Positions 7,532-19,064 of a DNA stretch of 64,000 nt are shown piece by piece. Within the stretch, counting starts at the first letter, position 1; every line of letters begins with the position of its first letter. The stretch comes from Streptococcus castoreus DSM 17536 (lineage in GTDB: Bacteria > Bacillota > Bacilli > Lactobacillales > Streptococcaceae), in contig NZ_AUKZ01000007.1 of the NCBI RefSeq assembly GCF_000425025.1, positions 1-64,000 of the forward strand, written 5' to 3'. A program made the translations under genes and the position numbers. The notes under the pieces are model-generated. The model had not been told where the DNA came from, did no database searches, and saw nothing but the letters and a program-made list of their open reading frames with translations.

Positions 7532-8182
7532 ATGGAAAACTATAAAACAATTAAAACAGATGGCTTTTTTGAAGAAACCATCAAAAAATCCCGTTTTATC
7601 TGCCAAATTAAGCGCATTTATACTGAAGAAGAAGGTCGGACTTTCATTACTAAAATAAAAAAAGAGCACCATAAAGCCAATCATTCTTGCTCTGCTATGA
7701 TCATTGGAGGGAATGGTCAAATGAAACGGTCTAGTGATGATGGGGAACCTTTTGGAACAGCTGGTGTGCCTATGCTTTCTGTTTTGGAAAAGCAAAATTT
7801 AACAAACTTGGTCGTTGTTATAACACGCTATTTTGGTGGTGTTAAACTAGGGACTGGCGGTCTGATTCGGGCTTATTCTGGGATAACAGTAGCTACCATT
7901 AAGAAACTCGGTGTGGTCGAGGTCAAGAAACAAGTGGGACTTGAATTAACACTCTCTTACCCTCAATACCAAACCTACCCTCAATTCTTAGAAAAGATAG
8001 CTCTAGCCGAAACCGAAACTATATTTTCAGACACCATCAAAACAGCTATTTATTTTGATCCTGAACGTGAGGAAGAACTGATTACTACCCTAACAAATTA
8101 TTATCATGGTAAGATCACCTTTACCAAAATCAATCCTAAAATCATTGAACTCCCCTTAATACCATTTGATAATGATACGTGA
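7532..8182 (+). CDS. yigZ: YigZ/IMPACT family protein
   Basis: A 216-residue protein, divergent from comFA. The N-terminal domain carries the IMPACT/UPF0029 signatures (KSRFICQ near 20, NHSCSAMIIG, SSDDGEPFGTAG near 75, YFGGVKLGTGGLIRAY near 105); the C-terminal ferredoxin-like DUF1949 domain follows. The family's biochemical role is unsettled; it is linked to translation or stress. No ribosome binding site is obvious upstream of the ATG. A short hairpin (8179-8199, 8-bp arms) overlaps the stop codon but has no U-run. Confidence 0.88.
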   Translation: MENYKTIKTDGFFEETIKKSRFICQIKRIYTEEEGRTFITKIKKEHHKANHSCSAMIIGGNGQMKRSSDDGEPFGTAGVPMLSVLEKQNLTNLVVVITRYFGGVKLGTGGLIRAYSGITVATIKKLGVVEVKKQVGLELTLSYPQYQTYPQFLEKIALAETETIFSDTIKTAIYFDPEREEELITTLTNYYHGKITFTKINPKIIELPLIPFDNDT

Positions 8183-8283
8183 TAATTCTTTATTATCACA
8201 GTGATAGTAAATCAGTATTTTACTTTGGTTTGATAACCTATTATACTTGAAGAGACGACTATATATAAAAAAGAGGTTATTAT

Positions 8284-9216
8284 ATGACTAAGCTTTACCA
8301 TAACATTACAGAATTAGTTGGGCAAACCCCTATTATCAAACTTAATCATTTAGCGCCAAAAAACGCAGCTGATATTTATGTCAAGTTAGAAGCCTTTAAT
8401 CCAGGTTCTTCTGTTAAGGACAGAATTGCTTTGGCAATGATTGAAAGTGCTGAAGCTAAGGGTGTTATCAAACCCGGCGACACCATTATTGAACCAACAA
8501 GTGGAAATACCGGTATTGGGCTTGCGTGGGTTGGAGCCGCTAAAGGCTATCGTGTGATCATTGTAATGCCTGAAACCATGAGTTTAGAAAGGCGTCAAAT
8601 TATTCAAGCCTATGGGGCAGAACTCGTTTTGACACCGGGAAGCGAAGGGATGAAAGGGGCTATTGCCAAAGCTGAAGATTTAGTCAAAGAGTTGGGGGCA
8701 TGGATGCCGATGCAGTTCAATAATCCTGCCAATCCAAGAATTCATGAAAAAACAACCGGAAAAGAAATTTTAGAAGCCTTTGACAATATGACATTAGATG
8801 CTTTTGTGGCTGGAGTTGGTACGGGAGGTACTATCTCTGGTGTTTCTCACACCTTAAAAGCTGTCTACCCTGAGATTGCCGTCTACGCTGTGGAAGCTAA
8901 TGAATCTGCTGTCCTATCTGGTAAAGAACCAGGTCCTCATAAAATTCAGGGCATTTCTGCCGGTTTCATTCCTAATACACTAGACACAAAAGCTTATGAC
9001 CATATCATTCGTGTTGATTCCGAGGAGGCATTAGCAACTGCTCGTCTAACAGGAGCTAAAGAAGGATTTTTAGTTGGTATTTCTGCTGGCGCTGCTATTT
9101 ACGCCGCTATTGATGTTGCTAAAAAGCTAGGAAAAGGGAAGCGAGTTTTAGCACTTTTACCGGACAATGGTGAACGTTACCTCTCAACTAGTCTTTACAA
9201 TACCACAACAAATTAA
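8284..9216 (+). CDS. cysK: Cysteine synthase A (O-acetylserine sulfhydrylase)
   Basis: A 310-residue PLP enzyme making cysteine from O-acetylserine and sulfide in the cytoplasm. The PLP lysine is K45 in NPGSSVKDR; the phosphate and substrate loops TSGNTG (about 75) and GTGGT (about 183) are intact, as is the C-terminal [12 protein letters not shown] serine region. Length and motifs are typical of CysK. AAGAGGT precedes the ATG. It appears monocistronic, closed by the terminator at 9286. Confidence 0.93.
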   Translation: MTKLYHNITELVGQTPIIKLNHLAPKNAADIYVKLEAFNPGSSVKDRIALAMIESAEAKGVIKPGDTIIEPTSGNTGIGLAWVGAAKGYRVIIVMPETMSLERRQIIQAYGAELVLTPGSEGMKGAIAKAEDLVKELGAWMPMQFNNPANPRIHEKTTGKEILEAFDNMTLDAFVAGVGTGGTISGVSHTLKAVYPEIAVYAVEANESAVLSGKEPGPHKIQGISAGFIPNTLDTKAYDHIIRVDSEEALATARLTGAKEGFLVGISAGAAIYAAIDVAKKLGKGKRVLALLPDNGERYLSTSLYNTTTN

Positions 9217-9285
9217 ACAGAATTTAAATCTCGTTGACATTACTTTGCACACCAATTAACACATGATTGCCATTATAGAAAAAGG

Positions 9286-9313
9286 GCGTTCCCAAATCAC
9301 GGGAGCGCTTTTC
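9286..9313 (+). terminator. Terminator after cysK
   Basis: GCGTTCCC and GGGAGCGC arms (one G-T pair), seven-base loop, then TTTTC. Located about 70 bp after the cysK stop. Confidence 0.75.
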
Positions 9314-9382
9314 GTCATATTTAATACGAGATTAAAAAAGGAACCAAGAGGCTACAAGAAGAATTCTCTCGCCTAAACAATT

Positions 9383-9643
9383 CCAGATTTTCTTAAAAGA
9401 ATAATAACCGAATTTCGCAAAGAAACTAAATTAATACTGACTCTTCATCATGCTTGCAAGATGTCACAAGTTTATCGTCAGAATTCTACGCTTATTTAAA
9501 CATTGCCTTTTATCACGACAAATGAAAAGGATATTTTCAAGGAGAGGATAACTGATATTTTTTGTGAACAGAAAGCATTGGGACAAGTCATCACAAGTTA
9601 CATTTTTTACAATAACAAATGGTTCAAAAAGAAAAGGGCTTAG
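9383..9643 (+). pseudogene. Possible decayed coding remnant
   Basis: One frame stays open for 87 codons except for a single internal TAA at about codon 31. It reads like protein (segments NEKDIFKERITDIFCEQ and GQVITSYIFYNNKWF) but has no start codon or ribosome binding site. Not recognised. The remaining 9217-9837 interval shows only the cysK terminator and the exoA promoter (TGTTACAAT extended -10 near 9796). Confidence 0.25.
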
Positions 9644-9837
9644 TCCTGTCTAATGCAGAACCGAATCTCTCAATAATGATTTGTCTAACTTTTTGTCAGA
9701 GACATTACTTGTTCAAATTTACAATCCTGTCTGAAGTTCCTTTATTCTTTTTGAAAGAGATATAAACCACGACAGTCGCCTCTGCACGATTTTTTTGTTA
9801 CAATGAAAGTAAGATTACCTTTAGAAAGGGAACCCAA

Positions 9838-10665
9838 ATGAAACTGATCTCATGGAATATTGATTCCTTAAATGCTGCCCTTACTGGTGAATCGTCTCGT
9901 GCGTTATTATCACGTGCTGTTTTTGATACTTTAGTCGCTCAAAACGCTGATATTATTGCCATCCAAGAGACAAAATTACCTGCCAAGGGTCCGACCAAAA
10001 AACACTTGGAAACATTGCATCGCTACTTCCCAGATTACCTACAGGTTTGGCGTTCTTCTGTTGAACCCGCCCGAAAAGGTTACGCAGGAACCATGTTTCT
10101 CTATAAAAACAACCTCAATCCGATTATTACCTTTCCAGAAATCGGTGCCCCTACAACAATGGACGCTGAAGGTCGCATCATTACCTTGGAATTCGACAAA
10201 TTTTTCGTTACGCAAGTCTATACACCCAATGCTGGGGATGGTCTTAAACGATTAAAAGACCGGCAAGTTTGGGATCAAAAATATGCCGATTACTTGACTG
10301 AATTAGATGCTAAAAAACCTGTTGTAGCCACCGGTGACTACAATGTTGCCCACAAGGAAATTGACCTTGCAAACCCAAGCAGTAATCGCCAATCACCAGG
10401 CTTTACCGATGAAGAGCGGCATGGGTTTACCAACTTGCTAGCCCGAGGTTTTACAGATACTTTCCGCTATTTGCATGGAGATGTCCCTAATGTTTATACT
10501 TGGTGGGCACAACGCAGCAAAACAAGTAAAATCAATAATACGGGCTGGCGAATTGATTATTGGTTAACCTCAAACCGTCTCACTGACACCATCAGACGCT
10601 CTGAAATGATTTCTTCAGGGGATCGGCAAGACCACACTCCAATTCTTTTAGAGATTGATTTATAG
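9838..10665 (+). CDS. exoA: Exodeoxyribonuclease III / AP endonuclease
   Basis: A 275-residue enzyme of the Xth family, which cuts at abasic sites and degrades 3' ends in base excision repair. Visible motifs: MKLISWNIDSLNA at the N-terminus, IIAIQETKL (metal-binding Glu), GTMFLYK, GDYNVAHKEIDLANP (catalytic Asp/Asn) and the final GDRQDHTPILLEI with the catalytic His. GAAAGGGA precedes the ATG and an extended -10 (TGTTACAAT) lies about 35 bp upstream, so it has its own promoter. Confidence 0.93.
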   Translation: MKLISWNIDSLNAALTGESSRALLSRAVFDTLVAQNADIIAIQETKLPAKGPTKKHLETLHRYFPDYLQVWRSSVEPARKGYAGTMFLYKNNLNPIITFPEIGAPTTMDAEGRIITLEFDKFFVTQVYTPNAGDGLKRLKDRQVWDQKYADYLTELDAKKPVVATGDYNVAHKEIDLANPSSNRQSPGFTDEERHGFTNLLARGFTDTFRYLHGDVPNVYTWWAQRSKTSKINNTGWRIDYWLTSNRLTDTIRRSEMISSGDRQDHTPILLEIDL

Positions 10666-10716
10666 CCCTTTGGCAATCAAAACGCTCAACTCAAGCTAAA
10701 ACCATTTTGTGGTATT

Positions 10717-10757
10717 AAAAAAGGATCGTCTTTCCCAGTAAGATTATCCTTTTTATA
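10717..10757 (+). terminator. Terminator after exoA
   Basis: AAAAAGGAT and ATCCTTTTT arms with a 19-base loop, ending in a T-rich tract, about 50 bp past the exoA stop. Confidence 0.8.
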
Positions 10758-11260
10758 TTTTTGGCTTCTTTTATTAAGCTGAAGGGATCAACTAAACTAG
10801 TTAATAATAGTTCTTCTTATCCCTTTATGTTAGGTGTTATCTTACGGATTTTGAGGCGGTAAAATTCACTTATCACAAGCTTGGTTCATTACCTATTTCT
10901 TGTGATTCATGGTTCAATCGACTATGTTTGATGTACTGAGGGTGTTCATCGCATTAAAAAAGGGAGTTTTCCTAACTGACTCAAGGCCACCATTAATAGC
11001 TACTGTTGTTTAATTGAGTGTTTGTTGAAACCGTGATACTCCAGGTCGGATAAGCTTTGAAAGCCCCATGTTTACTTGCCATTTCGCTATCTTTATGGTA
11101 TCATTTCACAGGTTGTAAGTGCCCAATTTCATAATTATATTAGCACTTTTTACCTCAAAAATTAAAATAGCTAACAACTCATCATATAAATTTATCAATA
11201 AAAACCGTAGCACTTGATCGCTTTCGGCAGTTATTGAATTAGTAAAGGAATCAAACACGA
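10758..11260. other. Intergenic stretch without a supported gene
   Basis: About 500 bp between the exoA terminator and aroF. All six frames are broken by stops, with fragments under 30 codons. The last 120 bp before aroF are AT-rich and probably hold its promoter and leader, but no clear -35/-10 pair was found. The rest may be decayed sequence. Confidence 0.4.
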
Positions 11261-12025
11261 ATGAACGAAATCATGTCAGATTTTCTGAATAAGGGCTGCT
11301 CCAAAGATAATTTTATTGTTGGTCCTTGCTCCATTGAATCCTATGACCAAATTAGATTGGCTGCTTCAAGTGCTAAAAAACTTGGTTACAGCTATTTTAG
11401 GGGAGGTGCCTACAAACCACGAACAGCTTCCAGTTCTTTCCAAGGTCTTGGTTTAGAAGGTGTTAAATACCTGTATGAGGTTTGCCAAGAGTTTTCGTTA
11501 ACATCTGTTAGTGAAATCATGTCTGAAAAACAACTGGATGAAGCATACGACTATTTGGATGTGATTCAGATCGGGGCTCGTAATATGCAAAATTTTGAAT
11601 TTTTAAAAACCCTATCTCATATTGATAAGCCTATTTTATTTAAACGTGGTCTTATGTCTACTATTGAGGAATTTTTGGGGGCACTCTCTTACCTTCAAGA
11701 AAATGGAAAAACCAATATTATCTTGTGTGAGCGCGGTATTCGTGGTTATGATATTGAAACAAGAAATATGTTAGATATTATGGCTGTGCCTATTATCCAA
11801 CAAAAAGTTGATTTGCCTATTATTGTGGATGTGTCTCATTCAACAGGGCGCAGAGACTTGTTGCTACCGGCAGCTAAAGCGGCTAAGGCCGTTGGAGCAA
11901 ATGGAATTATGATGGAAGTTCACCCAAATCCTGACCAGGCTTTGTCGGATGCTGCCCAACAAATCAATTACAAACAATTAGAGCAACTCGGTCAAGAACT
12001 TTGGGAATCTGGAACATTCTCTTAG
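11261..12025 (+). CDS. aroF: 3-deoxy-7-phosphoheptulonate (DAHP) synthase
   Basis: A 254-residue class I-beta DAHP synthase catalysing the first step of the shikimate pathway from PEP and erythrose-4-phosphate. Motifs: NFIVGPCSIES, SYFRGGAYKPRTASSSFQG, VIQIGARNMQNFE, PILFKRG, ILCERGIRGY, IVDVSHSTGRR and MMEVHPNPDQALSD. It lacks the N-terminal ferredoxin-like or chorismate mutase regulatory domain, so feedback control by that route is not expected. It sits 72 bp upstream of aroB and is likely co-transcribed. Confidence 0.92.
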   Translation: MNEIMSDFLNKGCSKDNFIVGPCSIESYDQIRLAASSAKKLGYSYFRGGAYKPRTASSSFQGLGLEGVKYLYEVCQEFSLTSVSEIMSEKQLDEAYDYLDVIQIGARNMQNFEFLKTLSHIDKPILFKRGLMSTIEEFLGALSYLQENGKTNIILCERGIRGYDIETRNMLDIMAVPIIQQKVDLPIIVDVSHSTGRRDLLLPAAKAAKAVGANGIMMEVHPNPDQALSDAAQQINYKQLEQLGQELWESGTFS

Positions 12026-12097
12026 CTCTGCTATATCACAATATCTAAACACTTTTTGTTAATCCGTTAAATGCAACAATGAATTGAGGTAATTTCC

Positions 12098-13180
12098 ATG
12101 TCACAATCACTTCATGTGACCTCCCACGTTAAGGACTATGATATCCTTTTTACCGATGATATTTTAAAAACACTAGATCAATGCCTTGGTGAGCGTAGAC
12201 TGCGTAAAATTTTGTTTATTACGGACCAAACGGTCTATGATTTGTATCACTCCCTATTTCAAAAATTATGTCAAACCTACACTGGTTTTGTTCATATTTG
12301 TCCGCCAGGAGGGCAATCAAAATCACTTGACATGGCAAGTGTCATTTATGAACGGTTGATTACTGAACATTTCTCCAAAAAAGATTTGATTATTACTATT
12401 GGCGGTGGGGTTATCGGAGACTTGGGAGGGTTTGTCGCAGCAAGCTTTTACCGTGGTATTCCTTATATTCAAATTCCAACCACTTTACTTAGTCAAGTCG
12501 ATAGTAGTATTGGTGGTAAAGTTGGTGTTCATTTTAAGGGGCTTACGAATATGATTGGTAGCATCTATCCACCGGAAGTCATCCTTATTTCAACACGGTT
12601 TTTAAAAACGCTTCCTCAAAGAGAATTTTCTTGTGGCATCAGTGAAATGTTAAAAATTGGTTTTATTCATGACAGACCGCTATTTAACCAACTTATTGCT
12701 TTTCAAAAGCAAGCAACCGACGAATGTCTTGAAAGGATGATTTATCAGTCTATCGCTAATAAAAAAAGGATTGTGGAGCAAGATGAATTTGAAAATAATT
12801 TGCGCATGTCTTTGAATTTTGGTCATACTTTAGGGCATGCCATTGAATCACTCAGTCATCACGACTACTACCATCATGGCGAAGCTATTGCAATTGGTAT
12901 GGTAGTTGATGCTAAATTAGCTGTTAGACAGGGATTACTACCAAAAGATGATCTTGATAGTTTAATTAAGACTTTTGAGAGTTATTACTTACCAACTACT
13001 CTCGCTAAAACTGATATACCAGCCGAAGTGCTTTTTGATGTCTTAAAAACAGATAAAAAAAACACAGACCAAACGATTATTTTTATTTTACCAACCCAAG
13101 AAGGATTTACCTTTTTACCTGTTGCCAAAGATGATGACACATTTGTCGTTGTTTTAAAAGACTTACTCCAACTTCATTAA
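12098..13180 (+). CDS. aroB: 3-dehydroquinate synthase
   Basis: A 360-residue NAD- and zinc-dependent enzyme, the second step of the shikimate pathway. The NAD loop [13 protein letters not shown] (about 100), the substrate stretch [20 protein letters not shown], and the zinc-binding [12 protein letters not shown] and [10 protein letters not shown] are intact. It follows aroF on the same strand with GAGGTAATTTCC before the ATG and is closed by a strong terminator. aroE lies 1.1 kb further on but on the opposite strand. Confidence 0.95.
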   Translation: MSQSLHVTSHVKDYDILFTDDILKTLDQCLGERRLRKILFITDQTVYDLYHSLFQKLCQTYTGFVHICPPGGQSKSLDMASVIYERLITEHFSKKDLIITIGGGVIGDLGGFVAASFYRGIPYIQIPTTLLSQVDSSIGGKVGVHFKGLTNMIGSIYPPEVILISTRFLKTLPQREFSCGISEMLKIGFIHDRPLFNQLIAFQKQATDECLERMIYQSIANKKRIVEQDEFENNLRMSLNFGHTLGHAIESLSHHDYYHHGEAIAIGMVVDAKLAVRQGLLPKDDLDSLIKTFESYYLPTTLAKTDIPAEVLFDVLKTDKKNTDQTIIFILPTQEGFTFLPVAKDDDTFVVVLKDLLQLH

Positions 13181-13187
13181 AACACAC

Positions 13188-13229
13188 CAAAAACCATCCG
13201 CCGTTAATAAATTGTGGATGGTTTTTGTT
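13188..13229 (+). terminator. Terminator after aroB
   Basis: AAAAACCATCC and GGATGGTTTTT arms with an 18-base loop, directly after the aroB stop. Confidence 0.88.
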
Positions 13230-13324
13230 ATACATTATAGCGTTAAATCAAGCACTTTGGCATGATCGATATTTCTAGTAGTTTATAACATCCTATTTCT
13301 CACTTTTCTATTACTAGGTTCGCC

Positions 13325-14080
13325 TTATTTGGTACTTTTGACAGCAATATAGCAAAGATCTCTCCCTGTCTTAGAAAAAAAGTGATGCATTTTTAAAAAT
13401 TGTGCCCGATTCTCTTTCTTTAGCCCACGCACTATGATTTTTATGGTATCTATAAGCCCTTCATCCTTAATCATCCCAAGCGGAGACATCAAGGACATTT
13501 TCCCGTGACAATAGGTCGTTTCTGAAAAACCATTCTGCAAAAATAACGTTCGCCAATCGTTTAAAGATAGGGGAGAAACCGGTATATTAATGGTTTGACG
13601 CAGGTCATCAAGAATCTGTTTAGTATTAGGATCTTCGTAAGAAACATCGTGTGTCAATAAACGACCTCCTGGTTTCAAAACGCGTAAATATTCTTTGAGA
13701 GCCCTACTTTTGGATTCGTTGGTCAACATCGTTAACATGGCTTCGTTAATGACAATGTCAAAATAATTGTCAGGAAATGGTAGCCTTAAAGCATTAGCTT
13801 GAACTACTGTAATGTTGTTTTGGAGCTTTGCAGCCGCAATCCTTGCTTTGGCTTCTTCTAACACCTTGGCATTCAAATCAACCGCTGTGACCTGACAATG
13901 AAAGGATTTTACCAAGTCAATTGCAGTCGTGCATCGATTACAAGCAACCTCCAAAACTTGACAATCTCTGGAAAATTGTCCTTGTTCAATCAACCAATTA
14001 GTGGCATCTACACCTCCAGGGCGCAAGCGCTTTTTCCCTAGTCTTGCTAAAAATTCATGACCAATTTCTTTTTTGTGCAC
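13325..14080 (-). CDS. Class I SAM-dependent methyltransferase
   Basis: I choose the GTG at 14080 (VHKKEIGHEF) because AAAGGAG is seven bases upstream; an alternative TTG at 14125 has no such site. The product is 251 residues. SAM-binding motif I is QVLEVACNRCTTA, followed by VTAVDLNAK, a motif with VVQANALRLPFPDNYFDIV and the LKPGGRLL post-motif. Motif I has CNR in place of the usual GxG, so binding may be unusual. It lies between the convergent aroB and aroE. Substrate unknown; this is a UbiE/MenG-like fold. Confidence 0.75.
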   Translation of the reverse strand: MHKKEIGHEFLARLGKKRLRPGGVDATNWLIEQGQFSRDCQVLEVACNRCTTAIDLVKSFHCQVTAVDLNAKVLEEAKARIAAAKLQNNITVVQANALRLPFPDNYFDIVINEAMLTMLTNESKSRALKEYLRVLKPGGRLLTHDVSYEDPNTKQILDDLRQTINIPVSPLSLNDWRTLFLQNGFSETTYCHGKMSLMSPLGMIKDEGLIDTIKIIVRGLKKENRAQFLKMHHFFSKTGRDLCYIAVKSTK

Positions 14081-14306
14081 TGCTATTCTCCTTTGATATT
14101 GATGCTTGATGCCTAGCTTAAGCAAAAAAGGGGGAAATTAAGGGACGGCAACAAGTTCTATCTAGCTAGCTTTTAAAAGCCAGTAAAGTGTATTCCTTTT
14201 TGTGACAAATCCTTTAAATCTGACTTATCCGCTATTACTATAACATAATTAAGGCAGCTTAAAAAGAGACCAAGTAACTTTTAGTATGGTATGATCTATC
14301 TTGATA

Positions 14307-15197
14307 TTAGTTATCAGTCTCGGTTTTAAACAGTAGTTGCTTAATATCATCTACCGGCATTTCTCTTCCTGTTATTAATTTAAAGGCTTCTGCACCTTGG
14401 TAAAGCATCATGCCTAACCCATTTATTACTTTTTTAGCCCCATGCTTACGAGCAAAGGCTAATAGTTTTGTTTCTGCTGGGCTATAAACAAGGTCAAAAA
14501 CAACTAAGTCTGGGCGAATCAACTCTGGATCAGTAATCAAACTCATGTTTTCTAAAGGCTTCATTCCAACACCGGTAGCATCAATATAAATATGTGATTC
14601 TCTAATGGACTGCTTAAAGACCGCTTCATCTGCAAGGTCTTGCATACTTACTTTGGTGTTTGTGTCTACATTGATCTTTTTAACCATTTCTTTAGCATTT
14701 GAAAAACAGTCATCTTTTTGGTTGAACAGACGAAGTTCCTTAACACCGTCTAAAGCTAATTGAACAGCAATCGCCGTTCCGGCACCACCAACACCTGCTA
14801 AGGTAACAATGCGATTTTTCACTGTTACCCCTTCTTCAGCTAAAGCACGAATGGCACCAATTCCATCTGTGATATGACCAACCAGATGTCCTTTGCCATC
14901 CTTATTGACGACCGTATTGACAGCACCGGTCAATTTAGCTGCTGGTGATAAGTCATCAAGAAAGGGTAAAATAGCTTGTTTATTGGGCATAGAAACATTT
15001 GACCCCCGAATGCCTAGGGCCCGAATTCCCCGCACGGCATCAGCCAGTTGTTCTGGACCAACTTCAAATGCCAGGTAAGCATAATCCATTCCTAATTTGG
15101 CATAGGCTGCATTATGCATCTTGGGAGATAAACTATGACGAATGGGTGTTGCAATAAGAGAGACCAACAAAGTGTGGCCTGATAAATGTTCTAACAT
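14307..15197 (-). CDS. aroE: Shikimate dehydrogenase
   Basis: The ATG at 15197 gives 296 residues (a TTG lies one codon upstream). The enzyme reduces 3-dehydroshikimate with NADPH. Motifs: [14 protein letters not shown] substrate site, GSNVSMPNK with catalytic Lys, LTGAVNTVV, the nucleotide loop [14 protein letters not shown], and [13 protein letters not shown]. The C-terminal residues are normal. It runs opposite to aroF-aroB, so the shikimate genes here are in two transcription units. No terminator with a clear U-run was found in the 180 bp after it. Confidence 0.93.
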   Translation of the reverse strand: MLEHLSGHTLLVSLIATPIRHSLSPKMHNAAYAKLGMDYAYLAFEVGPEQLADAVRGIRALGIRGSNVSMPNKQAILPFLDDLSPAAKLTGAVNTVVNKDGKGHLVGHITDGIGAIRALAEEGVTVKNRIVTLAGVGGAGTAIAVQLALDGVKELRLFNQKDDCFSNAKEMVKKINVDTNTKVSMQDLADEAVFKQSIRESHIYIDATGVGMKPLENMSLITDPELIRPDLVVFDLVYSPAETKLLAFARKHGAKKVINGLGMMLYQGAEAFKLITGREMPVDDIKQLLFKTETDN

Positions 15198-15200
15198 CAA

Positions 15201-15796
15201 TAGATCTCACTTTCCATCTAGAACTTGATTGGGTTATTTGTCAGCTTGTGTTTTATTTTTCAGTTTTACATATCTCTTTCAGTCAATCCGTGAACAAAAA
15301 AGATATGGGCATAAGCATTACAACGAGATGATTCCAACCACCTCGTGAAGAGTGAAAGGCAAATGATTTCTGATCATATCACTCAATACCCATTGCCCAC
15401 AGAAGAAAATGCATGTAATCTTTCCTAGACGACACGCATTTCCAAAAAAATGTCACAAATTTTATGTTTAAGCAAATTTAATCTCACTGGCAAAGTCATT
15501 CTATCATAAATATTAAAGTAAAGAAGATGCTCATTTCTTCTCGGGCATAGACCATCTTGACATTTTTCTGAAATATCAACAGACCAGCCTTTGCCAATTT
15601 ATCTTAAGATAACTTTCGTAAACGTCGCAATGAGTGCTACTTTTAGCCGATTGATCGTTTTTTAAGTGCTCAAATAAACCACTCACTGGGAGCATTTTTC
15701 AACTTACTTGATGGGATAGATACTTTGCTCATACATTAATTCTTTGTCCGAGATCTTGTTTGGAGACTTCAAAAGCACTCCGTTTTTAGCTAAATT
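15201..15796. other. Intergenic stretch with possible decayed sequence
   Basis: About 600 bp between aroE and valS. A minus-strand frame of about 57 codons without a start (near 15430-15605, including the segment RRNEHLLYFNIYDRMTLPVR) is protein-like but unrecognised. A short hairpin (CGAGATG/CACCTCG) lies near 15340. No functional gene is supported. Confidence 0.35.
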
Positions 15797-15827
15797 AGGA
15801 AGTTTAATGGCTACTTAAAAACTTCCT
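15797..15827 (-). terminator. Hairpin at the end of valS
   Basis: AGGAAGTTT and AAACTTCCT arms (9 bp, perfect) begin at the valS stop codon. The following tract is only AATTT, so termination strength is uncertain. Confidence 0.6.
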
Positions 15828-18475
15828 TATTTTACTAATTTCTCCATCTCCCGAATACGAGCAACCGTTGCATCAAATTTAGCTTGGTAGTCAACTTGTT
15901 TTTCACGTTCTTTCTCAACGACCTCTGGCTTGGCATTTTGAACAAAGCGCGCATTACCTAGTTTTTTACCTACCATGTCTAGTTCTTTTTGCCATTTGGC
16001 AAGTTCTTTGTTAAGACGCATAAGTTCTTCTTCCACATTAAGCATATCAGCAAGCGGTAAGAAAATTTCAGCACCCGTGATAACGGCTGACATAGCCAAG
16101 TCTGGAGATGACAAGTCACTTGAAATAACAAGCGTTTCAGGGTTCGTGAAGCGTTTGATATAGTTAACATTGCTGTTGAAGAAGCTTTCTAATTTGTCAT
16201 CACTTGTCTTGACCAAAATAGTAATTGGTTTAGACGGAGCAACATTTACCTCCGAACGAGCATTACGTACTGCACGAATCAAGTCTTTCAAGCTTTCCAC
16301 ACCATTGTGTGCCACTTCATTTTCAAAAGCGGAGTTAACCGCTGGATATTCTGCTGTTACGATCGAGCTTTCTGAAATTTGACTAAAAATTTCCTCAGTT
16401 ACAAATGGCATGATTGGGTGAAGAAGGCGAAGGATTTTATCCAAAGTGTAGAGGAGAACTGAACGAGTAATGACTTTTTCGTCCTCATTGTTGCTATAAA
16501 GCACTTCTTTAGTCAATTCAACGTACCAGTTGGCAAATTCTTCCCAAATGAAATTATAAAGAATATGCCCAGCTACACCAAACTCAAATTTATCAAAGTT
16601 TTCAGTAACCTTAGCAATGGTTTCGTTGAGATTGTGGAGAATCCAGCGATCTGTGACGTTTCCAACTTCACTACCTACTACTTTAGCAACATTAGCTGAT
16701 GCTACTTCAAGCGTAAGTCCCTCATTGTTCATCAAGATGTAACGGGAAATATTCCAGATTTTATTAATGAAGTTCCAACTAGCATCCATTTTCTCGTATG
16801 AAAAACGCACGTCTTGTCCTGGTGCAGAACCATTTGAAAGGAACCAGCGCAAACTATCTGCACCATATTTTTCGATCACATCCATCGGGTCGATGCCATT
16901 ACCAAGCGATTTAGACATCTTGCGACCTTGTTCGTCACGGATAAGACCGTGGATAAGGACATTTGAGAATGGCTTATGCCCTGTAAATTCAAGTGATTGG
17001 AAAATCATACGTGATACCCAGAAGAAGATGATGTCATAGCCCGTCACCAAGGTTGAAGTCGGGAAGTAACGGTTGAAATCTTCAGAAGCTGCATCAGGCC
17101 AGCCCATGGTTGAAAACGGCCACAAAGCAGAGCTGAACCAGGTATCAAGGACATCCTCATCTTGAACCCAACTATCACCTTCCGGGGCTTCTTCACCAAC
17201 ATACATGTCACCCCCTTCATTATACCAAGCTGGAATTTGGTGACCCCACCACAATTGGCGTGAAATAACCCAGTCATGAACATTTTCCATCCAGGAAAGG
17301 AAGGTATCGTTAAAACGAGGTGGGTAGAAAGTTACGTTATCATCTGTTTCTTGGTTGGCAATGGCATTCTTAGCCAATTCATCCATCTTAACAAACCATT
17401 GTGTAGATAAGCGTGGCTCAACCACAACACCCGTACGTTCTGAGTGACCAACTGAATGCACACGCTCTTCAATTTTCACAAGAGCACCAAGTTCTTGAAG
17501 CTTTTCAACAACGGCGCTACGAGCGTCAAAACGATCCATGCCTACAAATTCACCAGCCAGTTCATTCATAGTCCCATCGTCATTCATGACATTCACTTGG
17601 GGAAGATTGTGACGTACACCAACCTCAAAGTCATTAGGGTCATGGGCAGGGGTGATTTTAACAACTCCTGTTCCAAATTCCGGATCTGCATGCTCATCAC
17701 CAACTATAGGGATAAGTTTATTGATAATTGGTAGAATAACATGTTTACCAATCAAGTCCTTGTAGCGTGGATCTTTTGGATTAACAGCGACAGCCACATC
17801 ACCAAACATCGTCTCTGGACGAGTTGTTGCGACTTGAAGGGCGCGTGAGCCATCTTCTAACATGTAATTCATGTGATAGAACGCACCTTCCACATCCTTG
17901 TGGATAACTTCGATGTCAGATAGTGCTGTACGAGCTGCCGGGTCCCAGTTGATGATAAATTCACCACGGTAAATCCAACCTTTTTTGTAGAGATCAACGA
18001 AAACTTTACGCACCGCTTTTGACAGACCATCGTCAAGGGTAAAGCGCTCACGGCTATAATCCACTGAAAGCCCCATTTTCCCCCACTGCTCTTTGATAGT
18101 GGTTGCGTACTCATCTTTCCATTCCCAAACTTTGTCGAGGAATTTGTCACGACCAAGGTCATAGCGAGTAATCCCTTGATCACGCAACCGCTCTTCTACC
18201 TTAGCTTGAGTAGCAATACCCGCATGATCCATACCAGGCAGCCATAGAGTATCAAAGCCTTGCATGCGTTTTTGGCGAATGATAATATCTTGAAGTGTTG
18301 TATCCCAAGCATGTCCAAGATGAAGTTTTCCTGTAACATTTGGTGGTGGGATTACAATAGAATATGGCTTGGCATTTTGGTCTCCTGATGGCTTGAAAAC
18401 ATCGGTGTCAAGCCATTTTTGATAGCGCCCAGCCTCAACCTCAGCTGGATTGTATTTTGGTGATAGTTCTGTCAT
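15827..18475 (-). CDS. valS: Valyl-tRNA synthetase
   Basis: An 882-residue class I synthetase charging tRNA-Val. The ATP site motif HLGH in [13 protein letters not shown] (about 50), the connective editing domain (about 190-330, with [15 protein letters not shown]), the KMSKS loop in GRKMSKSLG (about 520), the anticodon-binding domain, and the C-terminal coiled coil (about 815-882) are all present. It is the last gene of a four-gene minus-strand unit whose leader is a T-box element 1.7 kb upstream; only 1 bp separates it from the preceding gene. Confidence 0.97.
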   Translation of the reverse strand: MTELSPKYNPAEVEAGRYQKWLDTDVFKPSGDQNAKPYSIVIPPPNVTGKLHLGHAWDTTLQDIIIRQKRMQGFDTLWLPGMDHAGIATQAKVEERLRDQGITRYDLGRDKFLDKVWEWKDEYATTIKEQWGKMGLSVDYSRERFTLDDGLSKAVRKVFVDLYKKGWIYRGEFIINWDPAARTALSDIEVIHKDVEGAFYHMNYMLEDGSRALQVATTRPETMFGDVAVAVNPKDPRYKDLIGKHVILPIINKLIPIVGDEHADPEFGTGVVKITPAHDPNDFEVGVRHNLPQVNVMNDDGTMNELAGEFVGMDRFDARSAVVEKLQELGALVKIEERVHSVGHSERTGVVVEPRLSTQWFVKMDELAKNAIANQETDDNVTFYPPRFNDTFLSWMENVHDWVISRQLWWGHQIPAWYNEGGDMYVGEEAPEGDSWVQDEDVLDTWFSSALWPFSTMGWPDAASEDFNRYFPTSTLVTGYDIIFFWVSRMIFQSLEFTGHKPFSNVLIHGLIRDEQGRKMSKSLGNGIDPMDVIEKYGADSLRWFLSNGSAPGQDVRFSYEKMDASWNFINKIWNISRYILMNNEGLTLEVASANVAKVVGSEVGNVTDRWILHNLNETIAKVTENFDKFEFGVAGHILYNFIWEEFANWYVELTKEVLYSNNEDEKVITRSVLLYTLDKILRLLHPIMPFVTEEIFSQISESSIVTAEYPAVNSAFENEVAHNGVESLKDLIRAVRNARSEVNVAPSKPITILVKTSDDKLESFFNSNVNYIKRFTNPETLVISSDLSSPDLAMSAVITGAEIFLPLADMLNVEEELMRLNKELAKWQKELDMVGKKLGNARFVQNAKPEVVEKEREKQVDYQAKFDATVARIREMEKLVK

Positions 18476-18476
18476 A

Positions 18477-19064
18477 TTAGTTCTCCTTATTATTTCTTAA
18501 TGCTTGTTTCTTTACTTTCATAAATTGACCAAGTGGCGTAACCGTTTCATCAAGTTGACGATAAGCACGAGCCGTCCCGTCACCAAGATAAATTAATGGA
18601 TTCAATCTACCATGATCGAGATTTCCCTTATCATCTAGCAAGTCTTCATCAATCTGACGACCAACTATTCGTGCAACAATATTTGTATAGGCTCCAAACT
18701 CTGAAACATGTTCCACAACACACTCAAAGACTAAATGACAAGCTTCTAAAATCGGTGCATCTACTTTTTCACTAAGGTGATATGCAAAGCCAGTCATCTC
18801 TAACTTATCACGGTGGCTGACAAAGCCAGCTTGCTCTACCTCCGCCATGATATTTAGCTGCGGGATGTGCAAAGTGAACTCGTTGTGTTGTTTGATCTGT
18901 TTTGTGGCATTATTTGGTGAATAAAGACCTATAACGACCATATCTCCCAAAGTATATGAGGACGAACTCGTTGTGATATTGTAGCCAAAATTATCATCTT
19001 TATAGCCCAAAATAATGACTGGAAATCCATAGTAAAGCTTAGAGGTTTCAAAATTTTTCTTCAT
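18477..19064 (-). CDS. Flavin reductase-like (FMN-binding split barrel) protein
   Basis: The ATG at 19064 ([15 protein letters not shown]) is preceded by GGAGG; 195 residues. The sequence shows the flavin reductase-like fold: [32 protein letters not shown] (FMN phosphate contact), and the strand pair around [12 protein letters not shown]. Such proteins bind FMN and often act as reductases or small flavoproteins. The start overlaps the acetyltransferase gene by 17 bp and the gene ends 1 bp before valS, so all are one operon under the T-box. Substrate unknown. Confidence 0.75.
   Translation of the reverse strand: MKKNFETSKLYYGFPVIILGYKDDNFGYNITTSSSSYTLGDMVVIGLYSPNNATKQIKQHNEFTLHIPQLNIMAEVEQAGFVSHRDKLEMTGFAYHLSEKVDAPILEACHLVFECVVEHVSEFGAYTNIVARIVGRQIDEDLLDDKGNLDHGRLNPLIYLGDGTARAYRQLDETVTPLGQFMKVKKQALRNNKEN

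Noticed and set aside
15201-15796. Insertion sequence remnant between aroE and valS.
   Set aside because: No terminal inverted repeats or transposase motif could be recognised; only a start-less frame of about 57 codons.
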